A stretch of 64,000 bases of DNA from Lishizhenia sp965656535 (GCA_965656535.1 CBFHKX010000004.1:186001-250000), one strand, 5' to 3'. Shown: positions 1 through 8,675, counted from the stretch's first letter. Notes: generated by a model not told the origin, from the sequence alone. Program-made: numbers and translations.

Positions 1-97
1 TAATTACTACCCAACCTTCGGCTTCTGTTTCCGCGTCTTTCCATTCAAAAACGATTTCAGGACGTTTATTCTCAAATTTATTTAATAAATCTTTCAT
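1..97 (-). CDS. Glu/Leu/Phe/Val dehydrogenase, N-terminal fragment
   Basis: The first 32 codons are visible; the rest runs off the left edge. The peptide starts MKDLLNKFENKRPEIVFEW and continues KDAETEAEGWVVI, which I recognise as the N-terminus of the flavobacterial amino-acid dehydrogenase family that oxidatively deaminates leucine, glutamate or related amino acids with NAD(P). The catalytic region lies outside the window, so substrate cannot be judged. It sits just downstream of anmK on the same strand. Confidence 0.75.
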   Translation of the reverse strand, partial: MKDLLNKFENKRPEIVFEWKDAETEAEGWVVI

Positions 98-192
98 TCT
101 ATTTTAAGTATATGACGGTCGCTAGACCTCATTGTTGAAGTCGAACAAAAGTAAAAAACTATTTTAAGCAATGTGTGATTTGAATATAAAAA

Positions 193-1278
193 TTAAGGAT
201 TGTGAATAACACCGCCAACTGAATCTTTTGAGGCGCCAGTAACAGAGGCTAAACAATTTACTTCTTCACGTAGTTTTTTAACTCCTAAAAACCCAAAAAT
301 TAACGCTTCTTTAAAGTCGATTATTTCTTCACTGGGAAGTGTTATTTTGGCTTTTGTTTGTTTTTGAATAGAGTCAATAAGAAAACTGTTTCTTGCTCCT
401 CCGCCTGTAATCAATACATTTTTAATGTTAGATTTATTGAGAACAACGGCGATTTGATAAGCGATATGTGCATATGCCGTACCTAATTTTTCTTCGGTAT
501 TTTCTAATTTATTAATTATTGGGTTTAATTCGGATATTAGCCATTCTGTTCCTAATGATTTAGGCGTAGGTAAGGAGTAGTAATTTAATTTGTTTAATCG
601 ATCTAATTGTGTGGTATTTATAGGTGATTTTCTACCTAAGTCTCCATTTTTATCGTAGATAAGGTTTATTTCTTTAGTAATTTGGTTCAATAGAATGTTT
701 GCCGGACAAATATCATACGCGATTATTTGGCTTCCTTTGATTGTAATATTAGCAAAACCTCCAAGATTTATAAATGCGTCAATTTTAGATGAAAATAAAT
801 ATTGTTCGCCAATTGGAACGAGCGGAGCTCCTTGTCCGCCTAAGGTTACATCTTTCGTTCTGAAATCGCTAATCACTGTGTGTTTAGTAAGAGAAGCTAA
901 TGTTTGTCCGCATCCTAATTGAGTAGTTAAACCACTTTTGGGTTGATGAAAAATTGTTTGTCCATGAGAAGCGATACCATCTATTTTAAGTTTGTTTTTT
1001 TGGCTTTTGAGGTAACCATTAATCATTTTTGCATAGTGTTGAGAAATGCTGATATCAAGTTGCATAAACTGTTCAGGACTTAAACTTGATGCGCTTTCCA
1101 GTTTTTTTCTCCATTCATTATCGTAAACGAAAGTATTTGCATAAATAATTTCATAGCTCCATTTTTTATCTTGATGCAGTAAAAACTCTGCATGCACAAG
1201 GTCTAATCCGTCGAGAGAGGTTCCAGACATTAAACCTATAATATTGTATTTCTTTACACTTGACAACTGTTTATGCAT
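193..1278 (-). CDS. anmK: Anhydro-N-acetylmuramic acid kinase AnmK
   Basis: This is a cytoplasmic sugar kinase for cell-wall recycling. It hydrolyses the 1,6-anhydro ring of anhydro-MurNAc and phosphorylates it to MurNAc-6-phosphate using ATP. The 361 residues match the family's usual length. Visible hallmarks are the N-terminal GLMSGTSLDG nucleotide-binding motif (residues 15-24), HGQTIFHQP near 105-113, the GGQGAPLVP segment in the middle and a TGGGARN loop near the C-terminus. The first ATG gives about 14 residues before the GLMSG motif, which is normal. It precedes the dehydrogenase fragment on the same strand and is divergent from the acyl-CoA dehydrogenase 53 bp away, so the promoters of both must lie in that short gap. 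Confidence 0.93.
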   Translation of the reverse strand: MHKQLSSVKKYNIIGLMSGTSLDGLDLVHAEFLLHQDKKWSYEIIYANTFVYDNEWRKKLESASSLSPEQFMQLDISISQHYAKMINGYLKSQKNKLKIDGIASHGQTIFHQPKSGLTTQLGCGQTLASLTKHTVISDFRTKDVTLGGQGAPLVPIGEQYLFSSKIDAFINLGGFANITIKGSQIIAYDICPANILLNQITKEINLIYDKNGDLGRKSPINTTQLDRLNKLNYYSLPTPKSLGTEWLISELNPIINKLENTEEKLGTAYAHIAYQIAVVLNKSNIKNVLITGGGARNSFLIDSIQKQTKAKITLPSEEIIDFKEALIFGFLGVKKLREEVNCLASVTGASKDSVGGVIHNP

Positions 1279-1331
1279 TAGTTTTTGAATAAAACGTTAA
1301 ATTTGTGATTCAAAATTAAAAAATCAATCGA

Positions 1332-2474
1332 ATGAATTTCGAATTATCAGAAGAACATATAGCTGTACGCGATGCAGCAAGAGATTTTGCACAGAATGTT
1401 TGTAAGCCGGGTGTTATTGAGCGCGATAACAAACAAGAGTTTCCTGCAGAAGTAATTAAGCAATTGGGCGAACTAGGTTTCATGGGAATGATGGTTGATC
1501 CTAAATACGGTGGAGGTGGAATGGATACCTTAGCATATGCTTTGGCTATCGAAGAAATTTCAAAAGTAGATGCATCTGTTTCAGTTTGTATGTCTGTTAA
1601 TAACTCTTTGGTCTGCTGGGGAATCGAAACTTTTGGGACAGAAGAACAAAAACAAAAATACCTCGTTCCTTTAGCTAAAGGAGAAAAAATTGGTGCATTT
1701 TGTTTATCAGAACCAGAAGCAGGTTCGGATGCAACGTCTCAAAGAACAACAGCGATTGACAAAGGTGATCATTACCTATTAAATGGAACAAAGAACTGGA
1801 TTACAAATGGTTCTTCTGCTTCTGTTTACCTTGTGATTGCTCAAACAGATGTTGAAAAAGGACACAAGGGAATTAATGCATTTATTGTTGAGAAAGACAT
1901 GGATGGATTCATTATTGGAGCAAAAGAAGATAAAATGGGTATTAGAGGATCTGATACGCATACTTTATTGTTTAATGATGTTAAGGTTCCGAAAGAGAAC
2001 AGAATTGGTGAAGACGGATTTGGTTTTAAATTTGCGATGAAAACCTTATCAGGAGGTAGAATTGGTATTGCTGCTCAAGCATTAGGTATTGCAGCTGGAG
2101 GTTTAGAATTAGCTACGGCCTATTCTAAAGAAAGAAAAGCCTTTGGTAAAGAGATTTACAAACACCAAGCAATAGCGTTTAAATTAGCTGATATGGCTAC
2201 TGAAATTCAGGCTGCTCGTCTATTAGTCTACAATTCTGCATGTGATAAAGATGCTGGACGAAACTATGACCAGTCTGGAGCTATGGCTAAACTATACGCA
2301 TCAAGTGTAGCTATGAAACATACTGTTGAAGCTGTTCAAATACACGGTGGTTATGGTTTTGTAAAAGAGTACCATGTAGAGCGTTTAATGCGTGATGCGA
2401 AGATTACACAAATCTATGAAGGTACATCTGAGGTACAGAAAATTGTAATTTCAAGAAATTTATTAAAAGACTAA
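1332..2474 (+). CDS. Acyl-CoA dehydrogenase (short-chain type)
   Basis: This is an FAD-dependent enzyme that introduces the alpha-beta double bond of acyl-CoA in beta-oxidation or branched-chain amino-acid breakdown. At 380 residues it has the normal length. The family signature AFCLSEPEAGSD lies near residue 120-131 and the C-terminal signature contains YEGTSEVQ, whose Glu363 is in the position of the catalytic base of short-chain enzymes. RNTxxR-like and GGYGF segments of the flavin-binding domain are also present. It is monocistronic, followed by a strong hairpin terminator. Exact acyl chain preference cannot be read from the sequence. Confidence 0.93.
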   Translation: MNFELSEEHIAVRDAARDFAQNVCKPGVIERDNKQEFPAEVIKQLGELGFMGMMVDPKYGGGGMDTLAYALAIEEISKVDASVSVCMSVNNSLVCWGIETFGTEEQKQKYLVPLAKGEKIGAFCLSEPEAGSDATSQRTTAIDKGDHYLLNGTKNWITNGSSASVYLVIAQTDVEKGHKGINAFIVEKDMDGFIIGAKEDKMGIRGSDTHTLLFNDVKVPKENRIGEDGFGFKFAMKTLSGGRIGIAAQALGIAAGGLELATAYSKERKAFGKEIYKHQAIAFKLADMATEIQAARLLVYNSACDKDAGRNYDQSGAMAKLYASSVAMKHTVEAVQIHGGYGFVKEYHVERLMRDAKITQIYEGTSEVQKIVISRNLLKD

Positions 2475-2493
2475 GATTCTTTTATCAAAATAG

Positions 2494-2524
2494 AAAAAGG
2501 AGCTCTAATCGAGCTCCTTTTTTT
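2494..2524 (+). terminator. Rho-independent terminator after acyl-CoA dehydrogenase
   Basis: A perfect 12-bp stem (AAAAAGGAGCTC with GAGCTCCTTTTT, 5-nt loop TAATC) is followed by a T-run, 20 bp after the stop codon. Confidence 0.85.
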
Positions 2525-2623
2525 GTGAGTTTTTTTTACCAACCCTTTTTGAGTTTTCTACGTTCTTATAAATGTGAGGGTTAGCTCCACCATAACGCTT
2601 ATTCACTCTTTATATATGTTAAA

Positions 2624-3493
2624 ATGAGACAACTTAAAATTACAAAACAGGTAACCAATAGAGAAACGGCTTCTCTGGATAAATATTTGCAAGAAATTGC
2701 TCGAGTTGATCTAATTACTGCGGAAGAAGAGGTAGAGTTGGCCAGAAGAATTAAAGCAGGTGATATGGTTGCATTAGAACGACTAACTAAAGCGAATCTA
2801 AGATTTGTGGTTTCTGTTTCTAAACAATATCAAAATCAAGGCTTGTCATTACCAGATTTAATAAACGAGGGGAATATGGGACTAATCAAAGCTGCAAAAC
2901 GCTTTGATGAAACCAGAGGTTTTAAGTTTATTTCTTATGCCGTTTGGTGGATTAGACAGTCTATTTTACAAGCACTCGCAGAGCAGGCTAGAATTGTTAG
3001 ACTTCCTTTAAATAAAATAGGTTCAATTAATAAAATAAATAAAAGTTTCTCTGAATTAGAACAACGTTTAGAGCGTCCGCCTAGTGCTCACGAATTAGCT
3101 GAAGCATTGGACTGTACAGTTTATGAGGTTAGAAATGCATTTGCTTCTTCAGGAAGACATGTATCTATGGATGCTCCTTTAAGGGAGGGTGATGAGTCTT
3201 CCTCTAGTATGTACGATGTTTTGGAGAATGATGCGCTTCCGAGTCCAGAAAAAGTGTTAATGCATGAATCCTTAAGCAAAGAAATTGGTAGAAGTTTATC
3301 TACATTAACAGTTAGAGAAGGCGATGTGGTTCGACTCTATTTTGGTCTAAATGGAAAAAGTCCGCTTACTTTAGAAGAAATTGGACAACACTTTGATCTA
3401 ACACGGGAGCGAGTAAGACAAATAAAAGAGAAAGCAATTAGAAGGTTAAAACATACCTCAAGAAGTAAAATGCTAAAGGCTTACCTAGGTTAG
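2624..3493 (+). CDS. rpoD: RNA polymerase primary sigma factor RpoD/SigA
   Basis: This is the housekeeping sigma factor in the short form typical of Bacteroidetes (289 residues, no region 1.1 or long non-conserved region). Region 1.2 begins around residue 16 (SLDKYLQEIARVDLIT), region 2 contains the core-binding LPDLINEGNMGLIKAAKRFD and the YAVWWIRQSI promoter-melting segment. Region 3 follows, and region 4 ends with the TLEEIGQHFDLTRERVRQIKEKAIRRLK helix-turn-helix motif (quoted in part: LTRERVRQIKEKA). Bacteroidetes sigma of this kind recognises TTTG/TAnnTTTG promoters, matching the elements found elsewhere in this window. It stands alone, between two terminators. Confidence 0.96.
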   Translation: MRQLKITKQVTNRETASLDKYLQEIARVDLITAEEEVELARRIKAGDMVALERLTKANLRFVVSVSKQYQNQGLSLPDLINEGNMGLIKAAKRFDETRGFKFISYAVWWIRQSILQALAEQARIVRLPLNKIGSINKINKSFSELEQRLERPPSAHELAEALDCTVYEVRNAFASSGRHVSMDAPLREGDESSSSMYDVLENDALPSPEKVLMHESLSKEIGRSLSTLTVREGDVVRLYFGLNGKSPLTLEEIGQHFDLTRERVRQIKEKAIRRLKHTSRSKMLKAYLG

Positions 3494-3522
3494 TTTTGGT
3501 TTATATGTTTGATTTGATTAAG

Positions 3523-3549
3523 GCCAGAGAAAAAATTCTCTGGCTTTCT
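3523..3549 (+). terminator. Terminator after rpoD (possibly bidirectional)
   Basis: The stem GCCAGAGAA / TTCTCTGGC with an AAAA loop is followed by a T-rich stretch, between the convergent rpoD and the GldN-like gene. Confidence 0.75.
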
Positions 3550-3559
3550 TGTTTATTCA

Positions 3560-4453
3560 TTATTTTACTTGGTCTATCCAAAAATCATGTTCTTTTTCTA
3601 TTAAATTAATTTCAATCCTCTCTCTTAAATCTGAGAGCGTTTGATTGTTCTTTAACGTGTATTCTGATAAAGTTAAATTATTTCTATTCGATTCTTTGGT
3701 TATGAAACTGTAAAAATTTCTGGCTTCAAAGATATTTAGAACTTTTTGATGAGACAATGTACTGTTTGCTCTTAGTTGATTTATAAACTCTGGGAAATAG
3801 AACCAAGCGAGGTCTACTTCTTTTTTATTTACTTCTACTATTGGGCAAATTCCAATAATTTTAGTTTCCATTCTAAGTGTATTTGGATTATAAAAATTAT
3901 CTTCTTTTAACTTAAAAGCGATTACCTCTTTGTAAACATAATAAAGACTGTCGTACCCAATTGAAGTAGTAAGTTCTTCGTCTAAGGGAGAGTAGGTTTT
4001 TATTTGATTATTACTCGCTAGTTTTAATAACGATCCGGCTAATAAATATCCATCAAAAATAATTTCATTGTTTTCTTTTGGGATATGTCTCCATAACCTT
4101 TTAGTCCACATTGAATTGAAAGTACCTTCTTTTAATTCCGCACTATTCGTTACTTTAGACAAAGGAAAAGTTTGTTTAAAGTCGTTTTGAGAGGTGTACA
4201 CTCTTTTAATTAATAAATTCCCCAAAGAATCGTTTACAATCCAGCTTCCAGTGTGTTTACCATTTAGTAATGTTCCTTTTGCTCTTATATTTCCTGTGGA
4301 TTGATAGTAAGATGTGTAGTTTCCTGTGTATTTGCCGTCCGACTTTTCGTAAAGTACGCTATATGAGTCAATATCTATATTATTAATATTAGTACGAATA
4401 GGTGGAATTCCAAAAAGGAAAGAAAGGCAAATTAATATTAAAGTTATTTTCAT
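3560..4453 (-). CDS. Secreted protein with MORN-like N-terminus and GldN/PorN-like domain
   Basis: This is a 297-residue exported protein with an N-terminal signal peptide (MKITLILICLSFLFG). Residues about 36-85 look like MORN-type repeats (GKYTGNYTSYY, GNIRAKG, GKHTGSW). From about residue 115 to the end the sequence follows the pattern of the T9SS ring protein GldN/PorN: MWTKRLWRHIPKEN, FDGYLLAGSL, the KEVIAFKLKEDNFYN strand pair, MRTKIIGICPIVE-like segment, LAWFYFPEF, IFEARNFYSFITKESN and a terminal EHDFWID. In GldN the equivalents are the W-R-xx-I-D, KEVWYFD, RIIGLAPVVE, KESNVYDR and EHDxW segments. The gldKLMN neighbours are absent here, so this is an orphan paralogue rather than the core ring protein. 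Function unknown; family match is by eye. Confidence 0.7.
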   Translation of the reverse strand: MKITLILICLSFLFGIPPIRTNINNIDIDSYSVLYEKSDGKYTGNYTSYYQSTGNIRAKGTLLNGKHTGSWIVNDSLGNLLIKRVYTSQNDFKQTFPLSKVTNSAELKEGTFNSMWTKRLWRHIPKENNEIIFDGYLLAGSLLKLASNNQIKTYSPLDEELTTSIGYDSLYYVYKEVIAFKLKEDNFYNPNTLRMETKIIGICPIVEVNKKEVDLAWFYFPEFINQLRANSTLSHQKVLNIFEARNFYSFITKESNRNNLTLSEYTLKNNQTLSDLRERIEINLIEKEHDFWIDQVK

Positions 4454-4580
4454 AGTTTTTTATTTCACTTTGTTCTCATACGTATAACTATTTTCTTATT
4501 AATCGTTACACCTTGTGAGGTCAAGAACACCTTACTGAAGGCAAAAATAGTAAAGTAAGAATAAGCTTATTAATTAACAC

Positions 4581-4588
4581 TATCTTTG
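4581..4588 (+). promoter_or_regulatory. Candidate -7 element (TATCTTTG) of the RhlE-like helicase
   Basis: A perfect match to the Bacteroidetes TAnnTTTG -7 consensus lies 50 bp before the ATG of the helicase gene; no convincing -33 TTTG is visible. Confidence 0.5.
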
Positions 4589-4638
4589 CCATCAACATAT
4601 AGCCAATTTTTGGCTACAGAATAGATTAAAGAATATAT

Positions 4639-5907
4639 ATGACATTTAAATCCTTAGGGTTATCTAAAGAATTGCTTAAAGCAATAGACAAGAAAGGGTA
4701 CACAAGTCCGTCACCCATACAAGAGAAGGCAATACCATTAGTATTAAAAAGAAAAGACGTTTTAGCATCTGCACAAACAGGTACCGGAAAAACGGCAGGC
4801 TTTGTATTGCCAATATTAGAAATTTTAAACCAGCAACCTCAAGTAGGTAAAAGAAAGATAAAAGCATTAGTTCTAACGCCAACAAGAGAGTTAGCAGCGC
4901 AGATTTATGATAATGCAAGAGAATATAGCGAATTTATAGATTTTAGAACGGCTGTTATTTTCGGTGGTGTAAACCAAAACCCACAAGTTAGAGCCATTAA
5001 AAATGGTTTAGACATGTTGGTTGCAACACCTGGAAGGTTATTAGACTTAATTAGTCAAAAATTACTTTCTATAAGAGATGTTGAAATTTTAGTCTTAGAT
5101 GAAGCGGATAGAATGCTTGACATGGGATTTCAACGAGATATCAATAAGATACTTGCCATGTTGCCTAAAAAGCGACAAAACTTATTATTCTCTGCAACAT
5201 TTTCAAAAGAGATTAAAAACCTAGCAAACGCATTTATGTATCAGCCAGAATTGGTTGAGACAGTAGCTTCAAATACAACTGCTGAACGTGTAGACCAATT
5301 AGTAATTAAGGTAGATAAATCAAATAAATCAGATTTGACTGTAAAATTGATTAAAGAAGGAAATTGGGAGCAGGTTTTAATTTTTACACGAACGAAACAC
5401 GGAGCAAACAGACTCGCACAAAAACTAGACAGGAAAAAGATTAGCGCTGCTGCTATACATGGTGATAAAAGTCAGAACCAAAGAACAAGAGCGCTTGCAG
5501 GCTTTAAAGAAGGCACTGTTCGCGTTTTAGTAGCTACAGATATTGCAGCGAGAGGTTTAGATATTCCATTATTACCACATGTAATTAATTACGAATTACC
5601 AAACGTACCAGAAGATTATGTACATAGAATTGGTAGGACCGGTAGAGCAGGAGCAAGTGGAGAAGCTGTTAGTTTAGTTGAAGTTAATGAGTACCAATAT
5701 TTAAAGGATATTGAGAAAATGTTAGGGGAGAAAATTCCTGGACAAATTTTAGAAGGTTTTGAACCCACTGATAAGGCAGAAACCAAAGAAGAGAAAAAAG
5801 CGAAAGAAGCTGAAAAACAGAGACAGATTAGAGCAAGAAGAGAAAAGAAAAATTCTACTGGAGGATCAAGAGGAGGCAGGAATAATAAAAGTAGAAATAG
5901 AAGATAA
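4639..5907 (+). CDS. DEAD-box ATP-dependent RNA helicase, RhlE-like
   Basis: This is a cytoplasmic ATP-dependent RNA helicase likely acting in ribosome assembly or mRNA turnover. All core motifs are visible: Q-motif (YTSPSPIQEKAIP), motif I AQTGTGKT, Ia PTRELAAQI, Ib TPGRLLDL, II DEAD (VLDEADRMLDMGF), III SAT, IV (IFTRTK), V ATDIAARGLDI and VI HRIGRTGRAG. The last ~45 residues form a highly basic, Arg/Gly/Lys-rich tail, as in RhlE-type proteins that bind RNA non-specifically. It is read alone, ahead of the DoxX-like gene with 63 bp between them. Confidence 0.94.
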   Translation: MTFKSLGLSKELLKAIDKKGYTSPSPIQEKAIPLVLKRKDVLASAQTGTGKTAGFVLPILEILNQQPQVGKRKIKALVLTPTRELAAQIYDNAREYSEFIDFRTAVIFGGVNQNPQVRAIKNGLDMLVATPGRLLDLISQKLLSIRDVEILVLDEADRMLDMGFQRDINKILAMLPKKRQNLLFSATFSKEIKNLANAFMYQPELVETVASNTTAERVDQLVIKVDKSNKSDLTVKLIKEGNWEQVLIFTRTKHGANRLAQKLDRKKISAAAIHGDKSQNQRTRALAGFKEGTVRVLVATDIAARGLDIPLLPHVINYELPNVPEDYVHRIGRTGRAGASGEAVSLVEVNEYQYLKDIEKMLGEKIPGQILEGFEPTDKAETKEEKKAKEAEKQRQIRARREKKNSTGGSRGGRNNKSRNRR

Positions 5908-5970
5908 ACGAACCGTTTATTTTTTATTTACCCTGGTAATTATATTTAATTATATTTGTTTAAAAAAAAT

Positions 5971-6336
5971 ATGAAAGCAATCAAAATTACTTACTGGACA
6001 ACTACTATTTTGGTAGCAGCTATGTTCATTTTCTCTGGTGGTATGGCAACTTTTACTGGAGATGCATACGCAGATCAAGTAGTAGAATTGGGATATCCAA
6101 GATACTTACCAACTGTGCATGGTCCGTTAAAATTAGCTGCGGCTATCATTTTATTAATTCCAAGGTCTTTTGTTTTTAAACATTGGGCGTATGCAGGAGT
6201 TGTTATGACTTTATTGTTTGCAGCCTTGGCACATGCAGCAAAGCCAGAACCTTATTTTATTCATATTATTATGTTAGTACTTGCAAGTATTTCTTATTAC
6301 TTGTACGTGAAGAAAATGAGTTTAAAAGCACTTTAA
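5971..6336 (+). CDS. DoxX-like small membrane protein
   Basis: A 121-residue integral membrane protein with about four transmembrane segments. The pattern (SGGMATFTGDAYADQVVELGYPRYL, quoted in part: ELGYPRYLPTVHGPLK) fits the DoxX_2 family, in which the GYP motif follows helix 1. Start chosen at the ATG giving MKAIKITYW; an in-frame TTG five codons upstream is less likely. Members are of unsettled function, some linked to redox processes. A terminator follows directly. Confidence 0.8.
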   Translation: MKAIKITYWTTTILVAAMFIFSGGMATFTGDAYADQVVELGYPRYLPTVHGPLKLAAAIILLIPRSFVFKHWAYAGVVMTLLFAALAHAAKPEPYFIHIIMLVLASISYYLYVKKMSLKAL

Positions 6337-6352
6337 ATCTGCAATACTTATT

Positions 6353-6386
6353 AAAAAGCTATTACGTCAGTTGTAGCTTTTTTCTT
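6353..6386 (+). terminator. Terminator after the DoxX-like gene
   Basis: A 9-bp stem AAAAAGCTA / TAGCTTTTT with a 12-nt loop runs into a T-rich stretch, 17 bp after the stop codon. Confidence 0.75.
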
Positions 6387-6402
6387 TTTTTATTTACAAA
6401 AG

Positions 6403-6433
6403 TTTGTATTAATAAATCCCTTTTATATTTTTG
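6403..6433 (+). promoter_or_regulatory. Promoter of tRNA-Thr
   Basis: TTTG (6403-6406), 19 bp, then TATTTTTG (6426-6433) matches the Bacteroidetes TTTG-N19-21-TAnnTTTG promoter consensus closely, 15 bp before the tRNA 5' end. Confidence 0.7.
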
Positions 6434-6448
6434 CCCTCGCTAAAATAA

Positions 6449-6522
6449 GCCGATGTAGCTCAGCTGGCTAGAGCAGCTGATTTGTAATCAGCAGGTCGGG
6501 GGTTCGAGTCCCTTCATCGGCT
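6449..6522 (+). tRNA. tRNA-Thr (anticodon TGT)
   Basis: Cloverleaf read by eye: acceptor stem GCCGATG / CATCGGC with discriminator T, D-arm GCTCAGCTGGCTAGAGC, anticodon arm GCTGA-TTTGTAA-TCAGC with TGT at positions 34-36, and T-arm GGGGGTTCGAGTCCC-like. No CCA is encoded. It decodes ACN codons and is the kind of ANN-reading tRNA that receives t6A37, made by the TsaC-like enzyme encoded 1.5 kb away. Confidence 0.97.
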
Positions 6523-6528
6523 CAATTT

Positions 6529-6556
6529 AAAGCACCGTTTTTCGGTGCTTTTTTTG
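6529..6556 (+). terminator. Terminator after tRNA-Thr
   Basis: Perfect 9-bp stem AAAGCACCG / CGGTGCTTT, TTTTT loop, followed by a T-run. Confidence 0.9.
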
Positions 6557-6679
6557 TTTACGAGATTTGCAGATTCAGTTGGGTGGTTCCCTTTCTGCCT
6601 TATAATATAGAGAGCATATATTGGCTATTAGAAAAACTCCTTTTATCTTTTTGATTGTGGATATTAAATAACTAGTAAC

Positions 6680-7993
6680 CTATTTTTTATTTCTTTTCTT
6701 GTACTTTTTTAGTCGTTTATTCTTTTTAGAGTTCCCAAGATTTTCTTTTTGATTTTTCAGTTTTTTCTCGTGGAAAGCCGGACCAGCTTCGTTATCTAAT
6801 TTTTTGATTGGAATGAGCTTACCAGGTACAACCGTTTCTTCTTCTGGTATTAATATTTTGTTTATCTCAATTTGTTCTGGAAGTTCCTCTGTTTCTACTG
6901 TCATTTTCATCAAGCCTTCTATATGCTGTTTAAATACTGCTTCTTTTTCTGTGAAGAAAGAAATTGCATTTCCTTTAGCCTCGGCTCTACCGGTTCTACC
7001 AATTCTGTGCATGTAGTTTTCTGGCGACTCTGGTAAATCAAAATTGATAACGTGTGTTACCTTATCAATATCCAATCCTCTAGAAACTAAATCTGTTGCT
7101 ACAATTCCTCGTTTTTCTCCAGAAGCAAATTCCTGTACCATTCTCAAACGATAGTTTTGCGATTTGTTAGAGTGTATCACGCCAAATTCTTCTGGAAATT
7201 TTTCTTCTAAGGTATCGTGTATTTTATCTGCAAATTTCTTACTACCACAAAAGATTAAGGTTTTGGCAAATTTTTCTTTATCTGCTACCAAGTCCAACAA
7301 AAAATTCATTTTTGTATTGTAATTCAATACACTAAACATACTTTGATGAATATTTTCTAATGGTGTTCCCGTTGGAGAAGCTTCTACCTTAAGCGGACTC
7401 AAAAAGTAGGCGTCTATAATTTTCTCTACTTCCTCTATCATGGTTGCCGAAAACAACAAATTCTGTCTTTTCGTAGGGAGTAATTCTATAATAGATTGTA
7501 ATTGAGGTCTGAACCCAAGATTTAACATTTCATCACATTCATCAATTATCAATTTCTGAATTGTTTTAAAACGTAAAATTCCCGTCATTGCTAAATCAAA
7601 GAGTCTTCCAGGTGTTGCTACTAGAATATCGCAACCATCATGTACCAATTGCTTTTGTGTATTGATATTAGTTCCGCCATAAACACCTAATGATCTAATG
7701 CTTATATATTCTGTTAGTTTATTGATCTCTTCTACAACTTGTACTACTAATTCTCTGGTAGGTACAAGAATTAAAACGCGTGGAGTTCTTTGTTCTGAAT
7801 ACTTCAAATCCTTTAAAGTAGGCAATAGATAAGCCAGTGTTTTTCCTGTTCCTGTTTGCGCGATTCCTACAACGTCTTTTCCAGACATAATAACCGGAAT
7901 AGCTTTTTCTTGAATAGGTGTTGCTGTTGTAATGCTCATTTCTGTCAAAGCATTATGTAGCTGTTTGCTAAGTTTTATGTCTTTAAACTCCAT
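6680..7993 (-). CDS. DEAD-box family RNA helicase with DECD motif II
   Basis: This is a second RNA helicase (437 residues) with Q-motif TATPIQEKAIP, motif I AQTGTGKT, PTRELVVQV, ATPGRLFDL, motif III SAT, motif V ATDLVSRGLDI and motif VI HRIGRTGRAE. Motif II reads IIDECDEMLNLGF: DECD rather than DEAD, a variant also known in eukaryotic UAP56/Sub2-type helicases. The C-terminus is lysine-rich. Its start codon overlaps the stop codon of the upstream threonylcarbamoyladenylate synthase gene (TAATG), so the two are translationally coupled. Confidence 0.93.
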   Translation of the reverse strand: MEFKDIKLSKQLHNALTEMSITTATPIQEKAIPVIMSGKDVVGIAQTGTGKTLAYLLPTLKDLKYSEQRTPRVLILVPTRELVVQVVEEINKLTEYISIRSLGVYGGTNINTQKQLVHDGCDILVATPGRLFDLAMTGILRFKTIQKLIIDECDEMLNLGFRPQLQSIIELLPTKRQNLLFSATMIEEVEKIIDAYFLSPLKVEASPTGTPLENIHQSMFSVLNYNTKMNFLLDLVADKEKFAKTLIFCGSKKFADKIHDTLEEKFPEEFGVIHSNKSQNYRLRMVQEFASGEKRGIVATDLVSRGLDIDKVTHVINFDLPESPENYMHRIGRTGRAEAKGNAISFFTEKEAVFKQHIEGLMKMTVETEELPEQIEINKILIPEEETVVPGKLIPIKKLDNEAGPAFHEKKLKNQKENLGNSKKNKRLKKYKKRNKK

Positions 7994-8547
7994 TATCGGA
8001 TAACTTTTACGGAACTGTCAGCTCCTATTTTTATTATAGTAGACGGTTGTATTGATACCTTTTCAATATCCTCTTTCAATACGCAATCTACACCCTTAAT
8101 TAGGTTTTCACTTATTTGCTTAAAACTGCTAGGCGTAGCTTCATTTGCTAGATTGGCACTTGTAGAAATTATTGGTTTTTTTAATCCTCGTATTAACTTT
8201 ATACAGGTTTGACTTTGTGTTAAACGTATACCTAAACTATTATCTCGAGCAATTGCATTTGGCGCGATTCCTTGAGGGTTGTCATATATAATTGTTAGAG
8301 GAGAGGTTGCTAAATCAATAAGATCATAACAAATGTCGGGGAAATCTTTTATGTATCTCTCTAACATGTGAAAACTGTCTACTAACACAATGAAACTTTT
8401 ACTTTCATCTCTTTTTTTCAGGTCAATAATTTTTTGCACAGCTTCTGGGTTAGTTGCATCGCAACCAATACCCCAAACTGTATCTGTAGGATAAAGTAAT
8501 GTTCCGCCTTGAATTAATACTTCAACAGCTTCTTTTATTGTTCCCAT
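7993..8547 (-). CDS. tsaC: L-threonylcarbamoyladenylate synthase (Sua5/YciO/YrdC family)
   Basis: This enzyme makes threonylcarbamoyl-AMP from threonine, bicarbonate and ATP, the first step of the universal t6A37 modification of ANN-decoding tRNAs. The 184-residue length fits the short TsaC form without a Sua5 domain. The family pattern is clear: LIQGGTLLYPTDTVWGIGCDA near residues 12-32 and KRDESKSFIVLV near 45-56, followed by SPLTIIYDN, LGIRL and STSANLANEATP. Its stop overlaps the ATG of the DECD helicase. A YciO-type paralogue of other function cannot be excluded. Confidence 0.9.
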   Translation of the reverse strand: MGTIKEAVEVLIQGGTLLYPTDTVWGIGCDATNPEAVQKIIDLKKRDESKSFIVLVDSFHMLERYIKDFPDICYDLIDLATSPLTIIYDNPQGIAPNAIARDNSLGIRLTQSQTCIKLIRGLKKPIISTSANLANEATPSSFKQISENLIKGVDCVLKEDIEKVSIQPSTIIKIGADSSVKVIR

Positions 8548-8667
8548 GGCGCAAAAATAGTGTTTTTGAGGTTCTAATTCTACGATATAAATACACGATA
8601 AACTTTTAAAGGTGAAATTTGATAAAAAGCTAGGATAGATTGAGTCTTTTTTTTGTAAAGTAATCTG

Positions 8668-8675
8668 TATCTTTG
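8668..8675 (+). promoter_or_regulatory. Candidate -7 element (TATCTTTG) of ffh
   Basis: Perfect TAnnTTTG match 24 bp before the ffh ATG; a well-spaced -33 TTTG is not evident. Confidence 0.5.

Noticed and set aside
5759..5974. A lysine-rich frame at the end of the RhlE-like gene.
   Set aside because: It is the +1 frame of the helicase's basic tail and shares no independent start region.
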